NCBI GenBank assembly: GCA_934446455.1
Contig: CAKSEE010000009.1
Location: 5,711-69,710 of the forward strand
Source of the DNA: an uncultured Oscillospiraceae bacterium
GTDB taxonomy: Bacteria > Bacillota > Clostridia > Oscillospirales > Ruminococcaceae
Direction of reading: 5' to 3'
Length of the DNA: 64,000 nucleotides
In this document: positions 52,853-62,338 of the stretch, piece after piece
How positions within the stretch are numbered: the stretch's first letter is position 1
Layout: each line of letters opens with the position of its first letter
Made by a program: the position numbers and the translations under genes
The notes under the pieces: model-generated
The model's input: only the letters and a program-made list of their open reading frames with translations
Database searches by the model: none
What the model was told of the DNA's origin: nothing

Positions 52853-53587
52853 TTATCTGAGTAATTTATTAACACGCTTCTGCACCGCAGAATAATCATA
52901 TCCTGCTGCAGTCAGTTTCTGCTTTCGTTCTGCACCATTACCCCAATCCCCACGGATAACCTCTTTGGCGAGCTGCTCAACGGTTTTCTTTACGGGGGTG
53001 GGGTTCACATATTCGCAAAAGCAAATATCACCGTCAACATCATACCCATCAATCTTATCCACACCCCACTGCCACATAGTCTGACCATAGTTGTACTTTG
53101 ACGGACAGTTGGGGCTGTTAGTCCAGTGAGCAAGCCATATGTCGTACTTGCCGACAATCCTGCTCTTGTCGTAATAGTTCTCCATGAAAGACGGATTTGC
53201 ATAAATGCCAGACTTGAATCCCGCCCGCCTTATCTTTTCACAGAAAGCAATCGCCATCTTAGTGCGGGTATCTGTGTTCAGACCCTCAATCTGCTTTTTC
53301 TCTTCCATGTCGAAGAATACGGGATATGTCGGAGATAAGTTCTTGATTACCTCAATGCACTTTTCAGCCTCTGTCAGTGCCTGCTCAATGCTCATTGCAT
53401 AGCTGTACCAGTAAAAACCGTAATCAATGCCGTATTTCTTGCAGTCCGCCACGAACTTATCCATAGTAACATCTTTCTTCGTGGAAAAGCCCGCACGGAT
53501 AATTGCGAACTTCACGCCCGCCTGTTTCAGCGCAGGAAAGCTGATGCCCTCCTGACAGTAGCTTAAATCAACACCTTTAATCTTCAT
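52853..53587 (-). CDS. GH25 lysozyme endolysin with Cpl-7 type wall-binding repeat
   Basis: A 244-residue endolysin. The GH25 muramidase domain (residues 1-190) has GVDLSYCQEG, the catalytic acidic pair in PVFFDMEE and IYANPSF. The C-terminal ~45 residues (LAKEVIRGDWGNGAERKQKLTAAGYDYSAVQ) are a Cpl-7-like peptidoglycan-binding motif. No signal peptide, so release depends on the holin encoded just upstream, whose gene overlaps by 11 bp. Confidence 0.94.
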   Translation of the reverse strand: MKIKGVDLSYCQEGISFPALKQAGVKFAIIRAGFSTKKDVTMDKFVADCKKYGIDYGFYWYSYAMSIEQALTEAEKCIEVIKNLSPTYPVFFDMEEKKQIEGLNTDTRTKMAIAFCEKIRRAGFKSGIYANPSFMENYYDKSRIVGKYDIWLAHWTNSPNCPSKYNYGQTMWQWGVDKIDGYDVDGDICFCEYVNPTPVKKTVEQLAKEVIRGDWGNGAERKQKLTAAGYDYSAVQKRVNKLLR

Positions 53588-53999
53588 CTTCGTCCTCCTT
53601 TTCCGAACGCTTATGCAGCTGCTCTAGCACATCTTTCAGTTTCTTCGGAACATGCAAACCCAGGTGCGCGGCGTTCTCAAGCAGCGAAATACCCTCGTTT
53701 GACAGATAGAAGAATATCACCGCAGTGCGCAGAACAGAGCCTGCGCCAATAACCCGAGTATCAAGAATATGCCCGCCGCCGACCAGAGCGAAGATAAGCA
53801 CCTTTCTGCATATTCCCTTAAATCCTACCGAGCTTGACAGCTTCTTGTCCGAGATAGCGCACATCACTCCGGTTATGTAGTCGATAACCACAAAGGCAAT
53901 AAGCGCATAAAGCAAACCATCGCTCCCTCCGAGGAACCAGCCGAGCCACCCGCCGACCGACGTAAAAATAAGCTGTATTGTGTTCCAGAATTCTCTCAT
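53577..53999 (-). CDS. Phage holin (toxin secretion/lysis holin family)
   Basis: A 140-residue membrane protein with about three helices, the family motif FVVIDYITGVMCA and VGFKGICRKVLIF, and an acidic, charged C-terminus. It forms membrane lesions that let the endolysin reach the wall. The ATG follows TGGAGGG. Confidence 0.9.
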   Translation of the reverse strand: MREFWNTIQLIFTSVGGWLGWFLGGSDGLLYALIAFVVIDYITGVMCAISDKKLSSSVGFKGICRKVLIFALVGGGHILDTRVIGAGSVLRTAVIFFYLSNEGISLLENAAHLGLHVPKKLKDVLEQLHKRSEKEDEDED

Positions 54000-54013
54000 A
54001 ATAAACCCTCCAA

Positions 54014-55738
54014 TCATTCGTCAGCGATGTCGTAAGTTATTTTCATGACCTGCCCGTCCAGTTTTCGCACCGGCTCTGACAGGTTGTTTATTGTGGTAAG
54101 ACACAGCTTGCATATCCCAAGCGCAAAGCCAAAGAAATGCTGACTGCCGGTTGAATGCGGATAGTACGGTAGAATATACAGCGGTAGGTTCAGTCCGTCC
54201 GTCTTGATGAGGTTTGCATATGAATACATCAAACTCGAGCCGTATGTAGGCGCAGAAAAGCGCATTCTGTACCAACCATACCCGTCATCCTTTTTTATTA
54301 CTTCAAGCGCTATAAGCGAATACTGAACATTACAGCTGTCACATACAAGCAAAGGCATATTTGTTGCTTCATCGACATAGAACCCCCAGAAGCTCGCCGA
54401 AGTCATGTTGGATAGCGTCCCATCAGCAATATACTGAAGTATCTCTCCCGTGGATTTGCCGTCCTTGGTGAATACACGAAACTGTCCAAAATTATTTGTA
54501 CTGCTTGCTTCTTTCCCGTCTATCAGCGGATATTTAGTAATGACGAAGTACTTATCGTCCCACTCAAAGGCGCTCAGCGCATTGCAGTAATCGCCGTTCA
54601 CACCCGCGCCGTAAAACCATCTGTAACTTCCCGAAACCCCCGAAGCATACACATTATTGATACCAACTCCGTAATTTTGCAAAGGCACATCGGTTTCAAT
54701 TACCTTTTTAGAAACCTGCTCATAAGTGTCCAGGTCAAAAATGTAATGATGAATATGTTGGAGCGAGGTTGCAACGATGTGTATCTTGTCCCAAATCACA
54801 TAGGGGAAGAACGCCAGCCACTGAGGATCACTTTCCCAGTCGCTCTTTAACTTCTCAACTTCTTCCGCAGGTAGGTTTTTCACATTACTCGTGTTACAGT
54901 CGTAGTAATAACCGCCGTGGTGATAGCTGTTATCATAGGTCGAATTGGGAATACGCTCCGCAGCCGGAAACAGCTCTATGACTTTCTTCACGCTTATAAT
55001 GCCGCAGAACGGCTTTTCCGTGCTTACGCTTATCGACATGGGGTCGAACATAACGACCTCATAAATACACCCGTCATGGATATGCTTTCCGAGGAGCCGC
55101 ACATTTCCGTTCGAGAGCCTGCCCATGTAAAACCACTTGAAAACCCCGCAATTGAACTGCGAATCCGGAATATACCGTCCGACAATAGTGTGATACGCCT
55201 GCCTGAACGAATCCAGAGAGCTGCTGTTAAGGTCAGTTCCTCCGCATGACAGATTCCAGTAGGAATGGTGCATTCCGTTTGTGCCGCCGTCCTTGGTTGT
55301 CATGCAGATACAGCTGATTTCGCCGTTCGCCTTGTCAGAAGCAAAGTCCCACACATGGCGGTAGCCCTTGCCGTTCTCAATGCGGCCGCTTTCATTAGCG
55401 TTGTAAGTGCCGATGCTTGTTTCCGTGTTCGTGTTGGCGATTCCTGCGTGACCTATCTCCTCGTTCGTCCACGGGAGCATCATATTGTTGCCGTCCTCGG
55501 GGATTTTGTCACGGCAGACTATAACCCCACGGAACGCAGTATCGGCAATGTTTCCCACAAAATCACGCAGCATATTAAAGCTGCGGTCGTTGTCGGAATC
55601 CATGCCGATTTCAATGTAATCGGGCGGGTTGAGAATCGTGTCAACGGCATTCGTAATCATATTTTCTTCATGAAGTTCCTTAACCACTTCTCTGGATTTC
55701 TCATCAAAAAGCTGAATAGTCGCTTTACCTTTAATCAT
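54014..55738 (-). CDS. Phage tail-associated structural protein
   Basis: A 574-residue protein placed between the tail-fibre/spike gene and the holin gene. It begins IKGKATIQLFDEKSREVVKELHEENMITNAVDTIL, a pattern seen in baseplate-associated proteins of Clostridial phages; the rest is beta-rich with many Trp and Tyr. Probably a distal tail or receptor-binding component. Its ATG overlaps the upstream stop by 8 bp and follows GAGGAGG. Confidence 0.7.
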   Translation of the reverse strand: MIKGKATIQLFDEKSREVVKELHEENMITNAVDTILNPPDYIEIGMDSDNDRSFNMLRDFVGNIADTAFRGVIVCRDKIPEDGNNMMLPWTNEEIGHAGIANTNTETSIGTYNANESGRIENGKGYRHVWDFASDKANGEISCICMTTKDGGTNGMHHSYWNLSCGGTDLNSSSLDSFRQAYHTIVGRYIPDSQFNCGVFKWFYMGRLSNGNVRLLGKHIHDGCIYEVVMFDPMSISVSTEKPFCGIISVKKVIELFPAAERIPNSTYDNSYHHGGYYYDCNTSNVKNLPAEEVEKLKSDWESDPQWLAFFPYVIWDKIHIVATSLQHIHHYIFDLDTYEQVSKKVIETDVPLQNYGVGINNVYASGVSGSYRWFYGAGVNGDYCNALSAFEWDDKYFVITKYPLIDGKEASSTNNFGQFRVFTKDGKSTGEILQYIADGTLSNMTSASFWGFYVDEATNMPLLVCDSCNVQYSLIALEVIKKDDGYGWYRMRFSAPTYGSSLMYSYANLIKTDGLNLPLYILPYYPHSTGSQHFFGFALGICKLCLTTINNLSEPVRKLDGQVMKITYDIADE

Positions 55739-57506
55739 TCTGTTCCTCCTCATACGGTGTGTAAATAAACGATGTCTGGAAACTGTTACATGGCGCATTG
55801 TTCAGAACATCGGTCAGATTTCCAACATCTCCGTTGTACAGCAGCGTAATGCTCTGAACGCTGTCTTTCATTGCGGAACTGCCGAACGCAAGCCAAATCG
55901 TACTGCCGAAATCACCCACGCCGAAATCTGCGGAAATCGGCTGCAAGCGGACTGTTTCCTTTTCGGTTGTGACTATCATTATGAAAGCCGCAGTTTCAAT
56001 GCGCTCTGCCTTGACGGGATTTCGCAGTTCAAGATACAGTTTTCTGTTCGATACGTTCACCACGGTGATTGGCGGCGGGGTGATTATTTTCGGGCTCCAT
56101 ACGTCTGGGAATACCGCTCTGACGGTGGGTTCAAGCGTTTTTCTCTCCCTTTCACGCTTTATGAAAGCGAGTATGGGTTCGCTGAACTTGAACTTATGTG
56201 ACTTGAGAATCTCAAACAGCAGCGTATCAGATGTGCGAACAAGCGACTTTCTGACGGTTCGGCGCATAGTAAAACGAACCTCGTCCTCGCGTGCCTCAAT
56301 GTAGCCGTCCCAGGGAGTATCTCCGGCGAGATAAGCGCCCATTACATAGCCCCAGGTCTGCATTTTCGGGAACTTACCCTCTGCGCCATCAGACGAAATC
56401 ACACTGAGCGACATGGTATTTTGACCGACCTCCGATGTGAACGGGTATGTATAAGTCTTTGTGTGCGAACCCTCGCTGAAATACTCCTCATAACGCATGA
56501 CTTCGTTTTCGTTCTTTTTCAGAATGAACGCAAGAGTTCCTGCGGCTGAAATCACGAATTTCACAGTTGAGCAGAACGCTGCGTATGTCGCTTGAATCGC
56601 ATTGTAAGTAATGCGAAACAGCCGCTGTGACTTCTCCGTTATCGAAATATCCGCGCTGTTTGTCGCGGTTTTGAGTTCCGCAGTGGATTCGCCCACGTCC
56701 TTGCGTATCTCGTTCGTTTTCTGCTCCATCCGGTAGAGATTGTCCGAAATGCTCGGACGGTAATCTCCGACTTCGATAGAGATTTCACGGCGGTTGTACG
56801 GGTTGAAACTCATGGCGATTATACGGGTGTTTACGTTGAGGTTGAACGGGTGGAACACTATCTGCACGTTGTCGCCGACCGAAAAATTCATATTCTTGTA
56901 CAGTGTCAGACCGTAATTTGTGGTACCGGAACGGCTGTCGGTTTCCATAGTCAAATCGGAAACGTTCCGACCGTCCATAACCCCGATATACTCCGTTGAA
57001 CCTCTGTGGGAGCGGATATTTATCTCGTTCCCGTTGTATTCAATCTCACCTCCGCAAAGTGCAATTAGCTGCATTAAGGCGGCTCTGCGGGTACATTCTC
57101 GATTGATTTTCAGCTTTATCGGAACGGTCGGGTCGCAAATTCCGGCGGTTAGTGATGTGCCTTGCAGCAAAGAAATAAGGCACTCACCCGGAGCGCCCTC
57201 AAAGTCAAATTCAGTCAGTTTGTATTCGTCATTGTTAAGTTCATAGGACTTGTGTTCGCACTCCACGGTGCAAATCGCAATGCCATTTGAAAGGGATTTC
57301 GACACCTTCACTACATTGAAAAGGTAGTTCAGAGTGTCGCTTTTCAGCTGTACCTCAAGCCCCGTGAATATCTCCGAAGCCATCGAGGACATTACGGAAA
57401 ATTGAAATGTGCATTCTCCGTTCAAGCTGTCGGTAAGCGATGCTGAAATCACCCGTGTAAACACACCACGAACATTTCCGTTTTCAGTTACGATTATCTC
57501 AACCAT
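55731..57506 (-). CDS. Phage minor tail (tail-spike/endopeptidase-type) protein
   Basis: A 591-residue protein directly downstream of the tape measure gene. The N-terminal ~370 residues have the layout of siphophage Tal/baseplate hub proteins (VIVTENGNVRG..., EHKSYELNND, GGEIEYNGNEINIRSHRG). The C-terminal part is beta-rich with PPPITVVNVSNRKLYLEL. The start is the ATG behind GGGGCGGTG, overlapping the tape measure stop. A separate Dit gene is not visible. Confidence 0.75.
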   Translation of the reverse strand: MVEIIVTENGNVRGVFTRVISASLTDSLNGECTFQFSVMSSMASEIFTGLEVQLKSDTLNYLFNVVKVSKSLSNGIAICTVECEHKSYELNNDEYKLTEFDFEGAPGECLISLLQGTSLTAGICDPTVPIKLKINRECTRRAALMQLIALCGGEIEYNGNEINIRSHRGSTEYIGVMDGRNVSDLTMETDSRSGTTNYGLTLYKNMNFSVGDNVQIVFHPFNLNVNTRIIAMSFNPYNRREISIEVGDYRPSISDNLYRMEQKTNEIRKDVGESTAELKTATNSADISITEKSQRLFRITYNAIQATYAAFCSTVKFVISAAGTLAFILKKNENEVMRYEEYFSEGSHTKTYTYPFTSEVGQNTMSLSVISSDGAEGKFPKMQTWGYVMGAYLAGDTPWDGYIEAREDEVRFTMRRTVRKSLVRTSDTLLFEILKSHKFKFSEPILAFIKRERERKTLEPTVRAVFPDVWSPKIITPPPITVVNVSNRKLYLELRNPVKAERIETAAFIMIVTTEKETVRLQPISADFGVGDFGSTIWLAFGSSAMKDSVQSITLLYNGDVGNLTDVLNNAPCNSFQTSFIYTPYEEEQND

Positions 57507-59968
57507 CACACCGCCCCTGCATTCCTTACCGTCACCTTGTTCTGGTTCCACTGTATTCGGGATATTACCTTTGTGAGAGGTACACCGTCAATGCTAAGCG
57601 GAATTGTTACATCAAACGCCTGCGTCTGTACTCCGTTGAAGCCCGAAACCGTGCCGTTCATGTCGAGGTCAAAATCTGACGGGATAGCGTTCTGCATACT
57701 CTTTGAAACGTCTTTCATCTCATCGCTGAAGCCCTCGCCAAGTCCCTCTGCCATAAAGCCGCCGAGGTTCGCGAACAGTTTTGACGGAGAATGTATTCCG
57801 AAGAAGTCCTTGATTCCGTCCACAATGCCGCCGAAAAATCCGCTTATCTGATTCCAAAGCCACGCGCCCGCATCAGAAATACCCTGCCACAGGCCTTTCA
57901 GCAGGTTGCCGCCGACCTCCGCCATCTTGCCAAAGTAGCTTCCGAATGCGTCTATAATGCCGCTTATGATTTGCGGAATCGCCTTGACTATCTCCACGAT
58001 AATGGTCGGGAGGTTTTCAATCAGCGCAATAAACAGCTGAACGCCCGCCGCAACAAGCTGCGGAATCGCTCCGATAACAGCGTCAATAACGCTTGAAATT
58101 ATCTGCGGAATAGCCGCGACAATGGTCGTGATGATTGTCGGCAGGTTCTGCACAAGCGAGATGAGCAGCTTGATTCCGGCTTCGATGATAAGCGGAATTG
58201 CTGAAATCACCGCATTGATTATTCCGTCAATTATCTGTGGAATGACCTCCACGATTGCCGCAATGATGTCCGGCAAAGCCGTCACAAGCGAGGTTAGAAG
58301 CTGTATTCCCGCTTCGATTATCTGCGGTATCGCGCCGATGAGGAAATCCACGATTCCCATGATTATCTGCGGCAGGGCTTCAATAAGGATCGGCAGCGAA
58401 TCTAAAATGCCCTGCGCAAGTCCCGTCACAAGCTGTAAAGCTGCGTCCAGAATAAGCGGCAGATTGTCCACAAGCGTTTTCACTATCTCCACGACAACGG
58501 CGACTATCTGCGGAACAAGCTGCGGAATCGTGTCCGCAATGCCTTTGATAAGCGACAGAAGAATATCCGCTCCCGCCGAAACTATCTGCGGCAGTAGTCC
58601 CACCAAAGCTGAAATAATCTCGGTCACGATTTTAGCGAGTGTAGGTGTGAGTTCAGAGATTGCCGACAGCAGACCGTCCGCAAGCGCTGTGATGATACCG
58701 GGCGCGCTTTCAAGAACTGCTCCGGCAATTGAGGAAACCAGCTTTGCGGCTTGCGGAATGAGAGTTTTTATTGCGTCAATAACGCTTGAAACGCCGCTTT
58801 TCAGTTCATCGGCGGCATTTTCGTTTCCCGCAAGCAAGTCGGAAAGTCCGTCCGTAATCTGCGTTATTCCGGGCAGAAGTTCTCCCACCATGCGATTTTT
58901 CAGACCGCCTGCAGTATGCGACAACTTAGTAAGGCTATCCTCAAAAGCGGCAGACGCAGCTACGGCCTCGTTGCTCATCACCATGCCGTAGTCCTCGGCT
59001 TCTTGTTTCAATCGTTTGGTTTCCTCTGCGGTGATGTTAAGAACAGCCGCCATATCCGTTGCGGATTTACCGAGGAGGTCGTTTGCAGCAGCGGTACGCT
59101 CCGCGCCTGCCTCCATGCCTTGCAGAGCAGTGATTACAATGCTCAGCTGCTCGTCCTGGGACTTTCCGTTCAGTTTCTCGATGGAAAGCCCGACTGCGGA
59201 CAACTTTTCGGCAGCGGAATCCGAGCCACCTGCCGCATCAGTTATAACGGTGGACAGCTTTTTCATGCCCGTCTGGAGGTTGTTTACGTCAGCGCCGCAG
59301 CGCTCAAACACATAGCCCCACTTCTGATAGCTTTCTGCGCTTATGCCGATTTTCTGCGAGGTCCTGTCAATCTGATCGCCCGCCGAGCCGACATCATTCG
59401 CCATGTCCCACAGCTTTTTTCCTGCGGCAACGCAGGCTGTCCCGACCGCCGCCGCAGCAGCCCCGAGAGCCGCGCCGATTTTCTTTGCGGTATCTCCGAG
59501 TTTACTCAGCTTTCCGTCAGCGTCCTCGCTGGTGTCGGCGGCTTTCTTGACGGAGTTGGAGAAATCCTTTGCTTCATCTCCCGCTTCATCAAAGCCCTTG
59601 TCGGCATTTGCGAGAGCGGTGTTGTTGGAGTTCAGTTCACGCTCCATGCCGTTCAGAGCCGCCTGCGCATTGTTCAGCTGTATCTGCCAGCTTTGTGTGC
59701 GGCGGTCGTTCTCACCGAACGATTCTGCGGCATTTGCAAGTGCGGAGCGGAGCGTTTCGATTTTCTGTTTCTGTTGGTCGATTTCCTTGTTCAGGACTTC
59801 GCTTCGGGCGGTTAGGGCTTCTGTGGATTTGTCGTTCTTATCGAACTGTGAATCCACCAGTTTCATTTCTGAATCAAGTACCTTGAAAGAATTATTGATT
59901 TCGGCGAGGGATTTCTTGAACTCCTTTTCGCCCTCAAGACCGATTTTTAAGCCGAAATTCTCGGACAT
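57506..59968 (-). CDS. Phage tail tape measure protein
   Basis: An 820-residue protein. Residues 1-190 are a charged coiled coil (TEALTARSEVLNKEIDQQKQK). A middle domain has ATDMAAVLNITAEETKRLKQEAEDYG. Residues about 390-690 are ten or so hydrophobic helical repeats of the type PQIIxxVIDAxIGAIPxLVxAGxQL. The length sets the tail length (a siphophage tail near 120 nm by the usual 1.5 angstrom per residue rule). The ATG follows AAGGAGGTG. Confidence 0.93.
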   Translation of the reverse strand: MSENFGLKIGLEGEKEFKKSLAEINNSFKVLDSEMKLVDSQFDKNDKSTEALTARSEVLNKEIDQQKQKIETLRSALANAAESFGENDRRTQSWQIQLNNAQAALNGMERELNSNNTALANADKGFDEAGDEAKDFSNSVKKAADTSEDADGKLSKLGDTAKKIGAALGAAAAAVGTACVAAGKKLWDMANDVGSAGDQIDRTSQKIGISAESYQKWGYVFERCGADVNNLQTGMKKLSTVITDAAGGSDSAAEKLSAVGLSIEKLNGKSQDEQLSIVITALQGMEAGAERTAAANDLLGKSATDMAAVLNITAEETKRLKQEAEDYGMVMSNEAVAASAAFEDSLTKLSHTAGGLKNRMVGELLPGITQITDGLSDLLAGNENAADELKSGVSSVIDAIKTLIPQAAKLVSSIAGAVLESAPGIITALADGLLSAISELTPTLAKIVTEIISALVGLLPQIVSAGADILLSLIKGIADTIPQLVPQIVAVVVEIVKTLVDNLPLILDAALQLVTGLAQGILDSLPILIEALPQIIMGIVDFLIGAIPQIIEAGIQLLTSLVTALPDIIAAIVEVIPQIIDGIINAVISAIPLIIEAGIKLLISLVQNLPTIITTIVAAIPQIISSVIDAVIGAIPQLVAAGVQLFIALIENLPTIIVEIVKAIPQIISGIIDAFGSYFGKMAEVGGNLLKGLWQGISDAGAWLWNQISGFFGGIVDGIKDFFGIHSPSKLFANLGGFMAEGLGEGFSDEMKDVSKSMQNAIPSDFDLDMNGTVSGFNGVQTQAFDVTIPLSIDGVPLTKVISRIQWNQNKVTVRNAGAV

Positions 59969-59992
59969 TCTGCGTCACCTCCTTGGAAATGG

Positions 59993-60090
59993 GCATAAAA
60001 AAAGAGCCTTGCGGCTCGGGTAAGATATAAAAAAGGAGCAGCCGTGACGGGTGCTCCTTCTATGTGTTAAATTGCTCAACAAACGAGAAT
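59993..60090 (-). terminator. Double terminator, diverged member (R0) of the cassette spacer family
   Basis: On the minus strand two good hairpins follow the MazG stop: ggagca...tgctcc then TTTTTT, and gagcc-gcaa-ggctc then TTTTTTT. The layout and sequence match the terminator half of the 166-bp spacers at 61.1, 63.0 and 63.7 kb, but with about a quarter of positions changed and better stems. It leads directly into the ribosome site of the tape measure gene. Confidence 0.8.
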
Positions 60091-60414
60091 CTACCATCTA
60101 TTCATATTCTTTTCAAACTTTTCGGTATATGCTTGTTTTAACTCATTCGCTGTAATCCCATAGCACAGCATTACGTCATTATAATACATTAAAACATCCG
60201 CCATTTCCTCAACTAAAGCTTTTCTTAACTCTGTATCCGACGCTGCTTCTATTCCTCCGTTCTTTTTTACAATATCAATCACTTCGCCTATTTCTCCGAT
60301 CATCCAAAGCAACTTGTTTTTACCTGTTTCCGGACAAATCGGCTCCCACTTATCTTTATACTTGTTCTGAAGTTTTATCTGCATTTTTTGCATTTCATCA
60401 ATACCGAAATCCAT
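60091..60414 (-). CDS. MazG-like nucleotide pyrophosphohydrolase
   Basis: A 107-residue all-helical protein with the MazG/dUTPase-like metal-binding pattern: GEIGEVIDIVK and, further on, EEMADVLMYYND. These enzymes cleave NTPs or dNTPs to the monophosphate and PPi. Its stop codon abuts a double terminator. It is 56 bp downstream of the kinase-like gene, with no full spacer repeat between them, so both share one transcript. Confidence 0.87.
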   Translation of the reverse strand: MDFGIDEMQKMQIKLQNKYKDKWEPICPETGKNKLLWMIGEIGEVIDIVKKNGGIEAASDTELRKALVEEMADVLMYYNDVMLCYGITANELKQAYTEKFEKNMNRW

Positions 60415-60470
60415 ATTTTAATTTTCCTCCTCCATTTCCGATGTGTCAAATCGCCAGACTTATCGGAAGT

Positions 60471-61001
60471 TTAAATTCTTGAAATTATTTCAACAGTTTC
60501 ATTGATAATGCTCTCAAGTTCTTTATCACCGTCAATCACATAATCGCAAGTTGACAAATGATTTTTCACCATCTGAATATAGGCCGTTCTTGCATATTTC
60601 AAATATGTATCCATTTCATTGCGAATTTCATCTGACGTAGCCTCTCTCATATCTCTGAGAATTCTTCGAGCCATTGCTATATCTAACGGTGTATCAATAA
60701 ATATGCAACAATCCAAATAAGGTCTTATCATCCGATGTTGGTATGCAAACGGATAGTCCAACAGTAAACAGTCATATTCACCACTGCGGACTATTTTATC
60801 AATATCAGTTTTTAACGGCGATAAGTCCCATACATGAACATCTGCTCCTTCTGACACCCATTTTGAAAAATCTTCTACTTCTCCTTCAAATGAGTAGTTA
60901 TCAAAGTGAAGTGACGATGTTCTCGGAAGCCTATCTTTAACCGCATTTACGACTGTTGTTTTTCCGCCTGCTGTCACAGCTCCAATAGCTATTATTTTCA
61001 T
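60471..61001 (-). CDS. P-loop nucleoside/uridine kinase-like protein
   Basis: A 176-residue kinase-fold protein with Walker A AIGAVTAGGKTT at residues 5-16, HFDNYSF, and a lid region DIAMARRILRDMR. It resembles uridine/phosphoribulokinase-type enzymes; the substrate is unknown. The ATG of MKIIAIG follows GGGGGAA. It starts about 60 bp after the promoter in the adjacent spacer repeat. Confidence 0.78.
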   Translation of the reverse strand: MKIIAIGAVTAGGKTTVVNAVKDRLPRTSSLHFDNYSFEGEVEDFSKWVSEGADVHVWDLSPLKTDIDKIVRSGEYDCLLLDYPFAYQHRMIRPYLDCCIFIDTPLDIAMARRILRDMREATSDEIRNEMDTYLKYARTAYIQMVKNHLSTCDYVIDGDKELESIINETVEIISRI

Positions 61002-61060
61002 TATATTATATTCCCCCACAAATACGATTTGCCGGGCAGTTAACCCGCCCTCTTCAACTC

Positions 61061-61225
61061 ATTATACCACGCATTCACGCTTTTTCAACCCATTTTCCAA
61101 TCTAATTGCCATTGGGCTAACATCACGTACCACATAAAAAAGAACTTGCGACTCAGAAATATAGGAAAAGGAACAACCGTGAGGGGTGCTCCTTTAGTGT
61201 GTTAAACTGCTCGATAAATGGGAAT
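61061..61225 (-). repeat. Cassette spacer repeat R1 (terminator plus promoter)
   Basis: A 165-bp block nearly identical to 62984-63149 and 63675-63840. Read on the minus strand it starts 7 bp after the stop of the preceding unit with a ggagca...tgttcc hairpin and T-tract, then a second weak hairpin and TTTTTT, and ends with a promoter TTGAAA (61083-61088) 16 bp from TATAAT (61061-61066) that faces the kinase gene. Confidence 0.93.
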
Positions 61226-61231
61226 TTATGT

Positions 61232-61608
61232 TTATATATTATGTTCACAACCCTCAGATCCGTCACGAATTCGGTCAATTGTGCCCTTTAGCAGACAGTT
61301 ATCTGTATTTATATCATATTTTTTGTAATCCCATTCGGAAACTTTATCGAATCCGATGCTTGAGTAAAAAATCCCGGAATGACCGTCAGCATCATTTTTT
61401 TGATCGTTACAGCAAATCTTTCATTGCTATGAACATAGGCAATATGGTTCTCGCCTATCAGGTTACCATCTTGAAACAATCCGAATATATCAATTTTTCC
61501 CTTGTTAATATCTCTTGTGTTTTCAGCAATCATTTCATCTGGGTCGTTATAATCAAAGAATTGAAACAACAGCTTTATTTCATCTGTGTTTATTATTCTA
61601 ACATTCAT
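61232..61608 (-). pseudogene. GNAT acetyltransferase pseudogene with internal deletion
   Basis: The gene starts normally (MNVRIINTDEIKLL..., ATG overlapping the HAD stop in TAATG) and runs ~65 residues of GNAT N-terminal half. Near residue 66 the frame shifts; the C-terminal half resumes in another frame as IFYSSIGFDKVSEWDYKKY and ends ...GCEHNI at 61232. The acetyl-CoA-binding middle (R/Q-x-x-G-x-G) is missing. So an internal deletion, not just a point mutation, inactivated it. If translated it would give a 99-residue truncated protein ending at 61309. Confidence 0.8.
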
Positions 61609-62321
61609 TATAAATTCTCCAAAGTTTCTATCATTTCCCGCCAATCCCTTACGCTCAAATATTCAAAGTCGGCATTGGCATTATTATTTGTATCGCTATA
61701 ATAAACAGGAAAAATTCCTGCGTTATTTGCACCGACAACATCATTTGAGTAGCTATCCCCGCAATACCACACCTTGTCAGATGTCAATCCGGATTTCATC
61801 AATGCAATTTCAAATAGACGCTTATCTGGTTTTCGTATCATATAATCACAAGAAGATATTATAAATTCAAACCGATTGTTAGGGAGTAATCTGTCAAAAC
61901 GCTCCTTTATTGCTTCGCCTGACCACGCATTGTTGCTGATTACCGCAGTACGAATACCTGCTTGATTAAGATAATCTATCATTTCATCTGCATAAGGCAT
62001 AATTGCTCCTTGTGAAGCAGCAGTCCAAAAAATTATTTCGTGATCCAAAGGCGTCAATGAAAATTCTATGCCCAAATGTTCGAATGCAAGGCGGTTTCCG
62101 ACTCTTGCTGGAATGTCATATCCAAGAGTATTCCTTACACTTTCAATTTCTCCAAATATCTTATTTACTTCACTCCGAATGTCTTCAATCGTGCAATTGT
62201 TTGGATTTTTCACTATGTATTTCATAAGTTCGACGTTTCCTCTGTCAGAATTCCAATCAGGCTCGCAAAGCAAGGTATGTCCATAGTCAAAAATAATCAT
62301 TTCGGGTTTTGTTATTTTCAT
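61608..62321 (-). CDS. HAD-superfamily hydrolase
   Basis: A 237-residue HAD hydrolase: motif I IIFDYGHTLL (the first Asp is the nucleophile; the second acid position is His, unusual for a phosphatase), motif II VISNNAW, motif III KPDKRLF and motif IV YCGDSYSNDVVGA. Likely a small-molecule phosphatase or dehalogenase-like enzyme. The gene is 17 bp after the Nudix gene and overlaps the GNAT remnant downstream. Confidence 0.87.
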   Translation of the reverse strand: MKITKPEMIIFDYGHTLLCEPDWNSDRGNVELMKYIVKNPNNCTIEDIRSEVNKIFGEIESVRNTLGYDIPARVGNRLAFEHLGIEFSLTPLDHEIIFWTAASQGAIMPYADEMIDYLNQAGIRTAVISNNAWSGEAIKERFDRLLPNNRFEFIISSCDYMIRKPDKRLFEIALMKSGLTSDKVWYCGDSYSNDVVGANNAGIFPVYYSDTNNNANADFEYLSVRDWREMIETLENL

Positions 62322-62338
62322 TTTAAATTACCTCAGTA

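Noticed and set aside
58122-58991. Plus-strand open frame opposite the tape measure gene
   Set aside because: Antisense shadow of the hydrophobic repeats in the tape measure protein.
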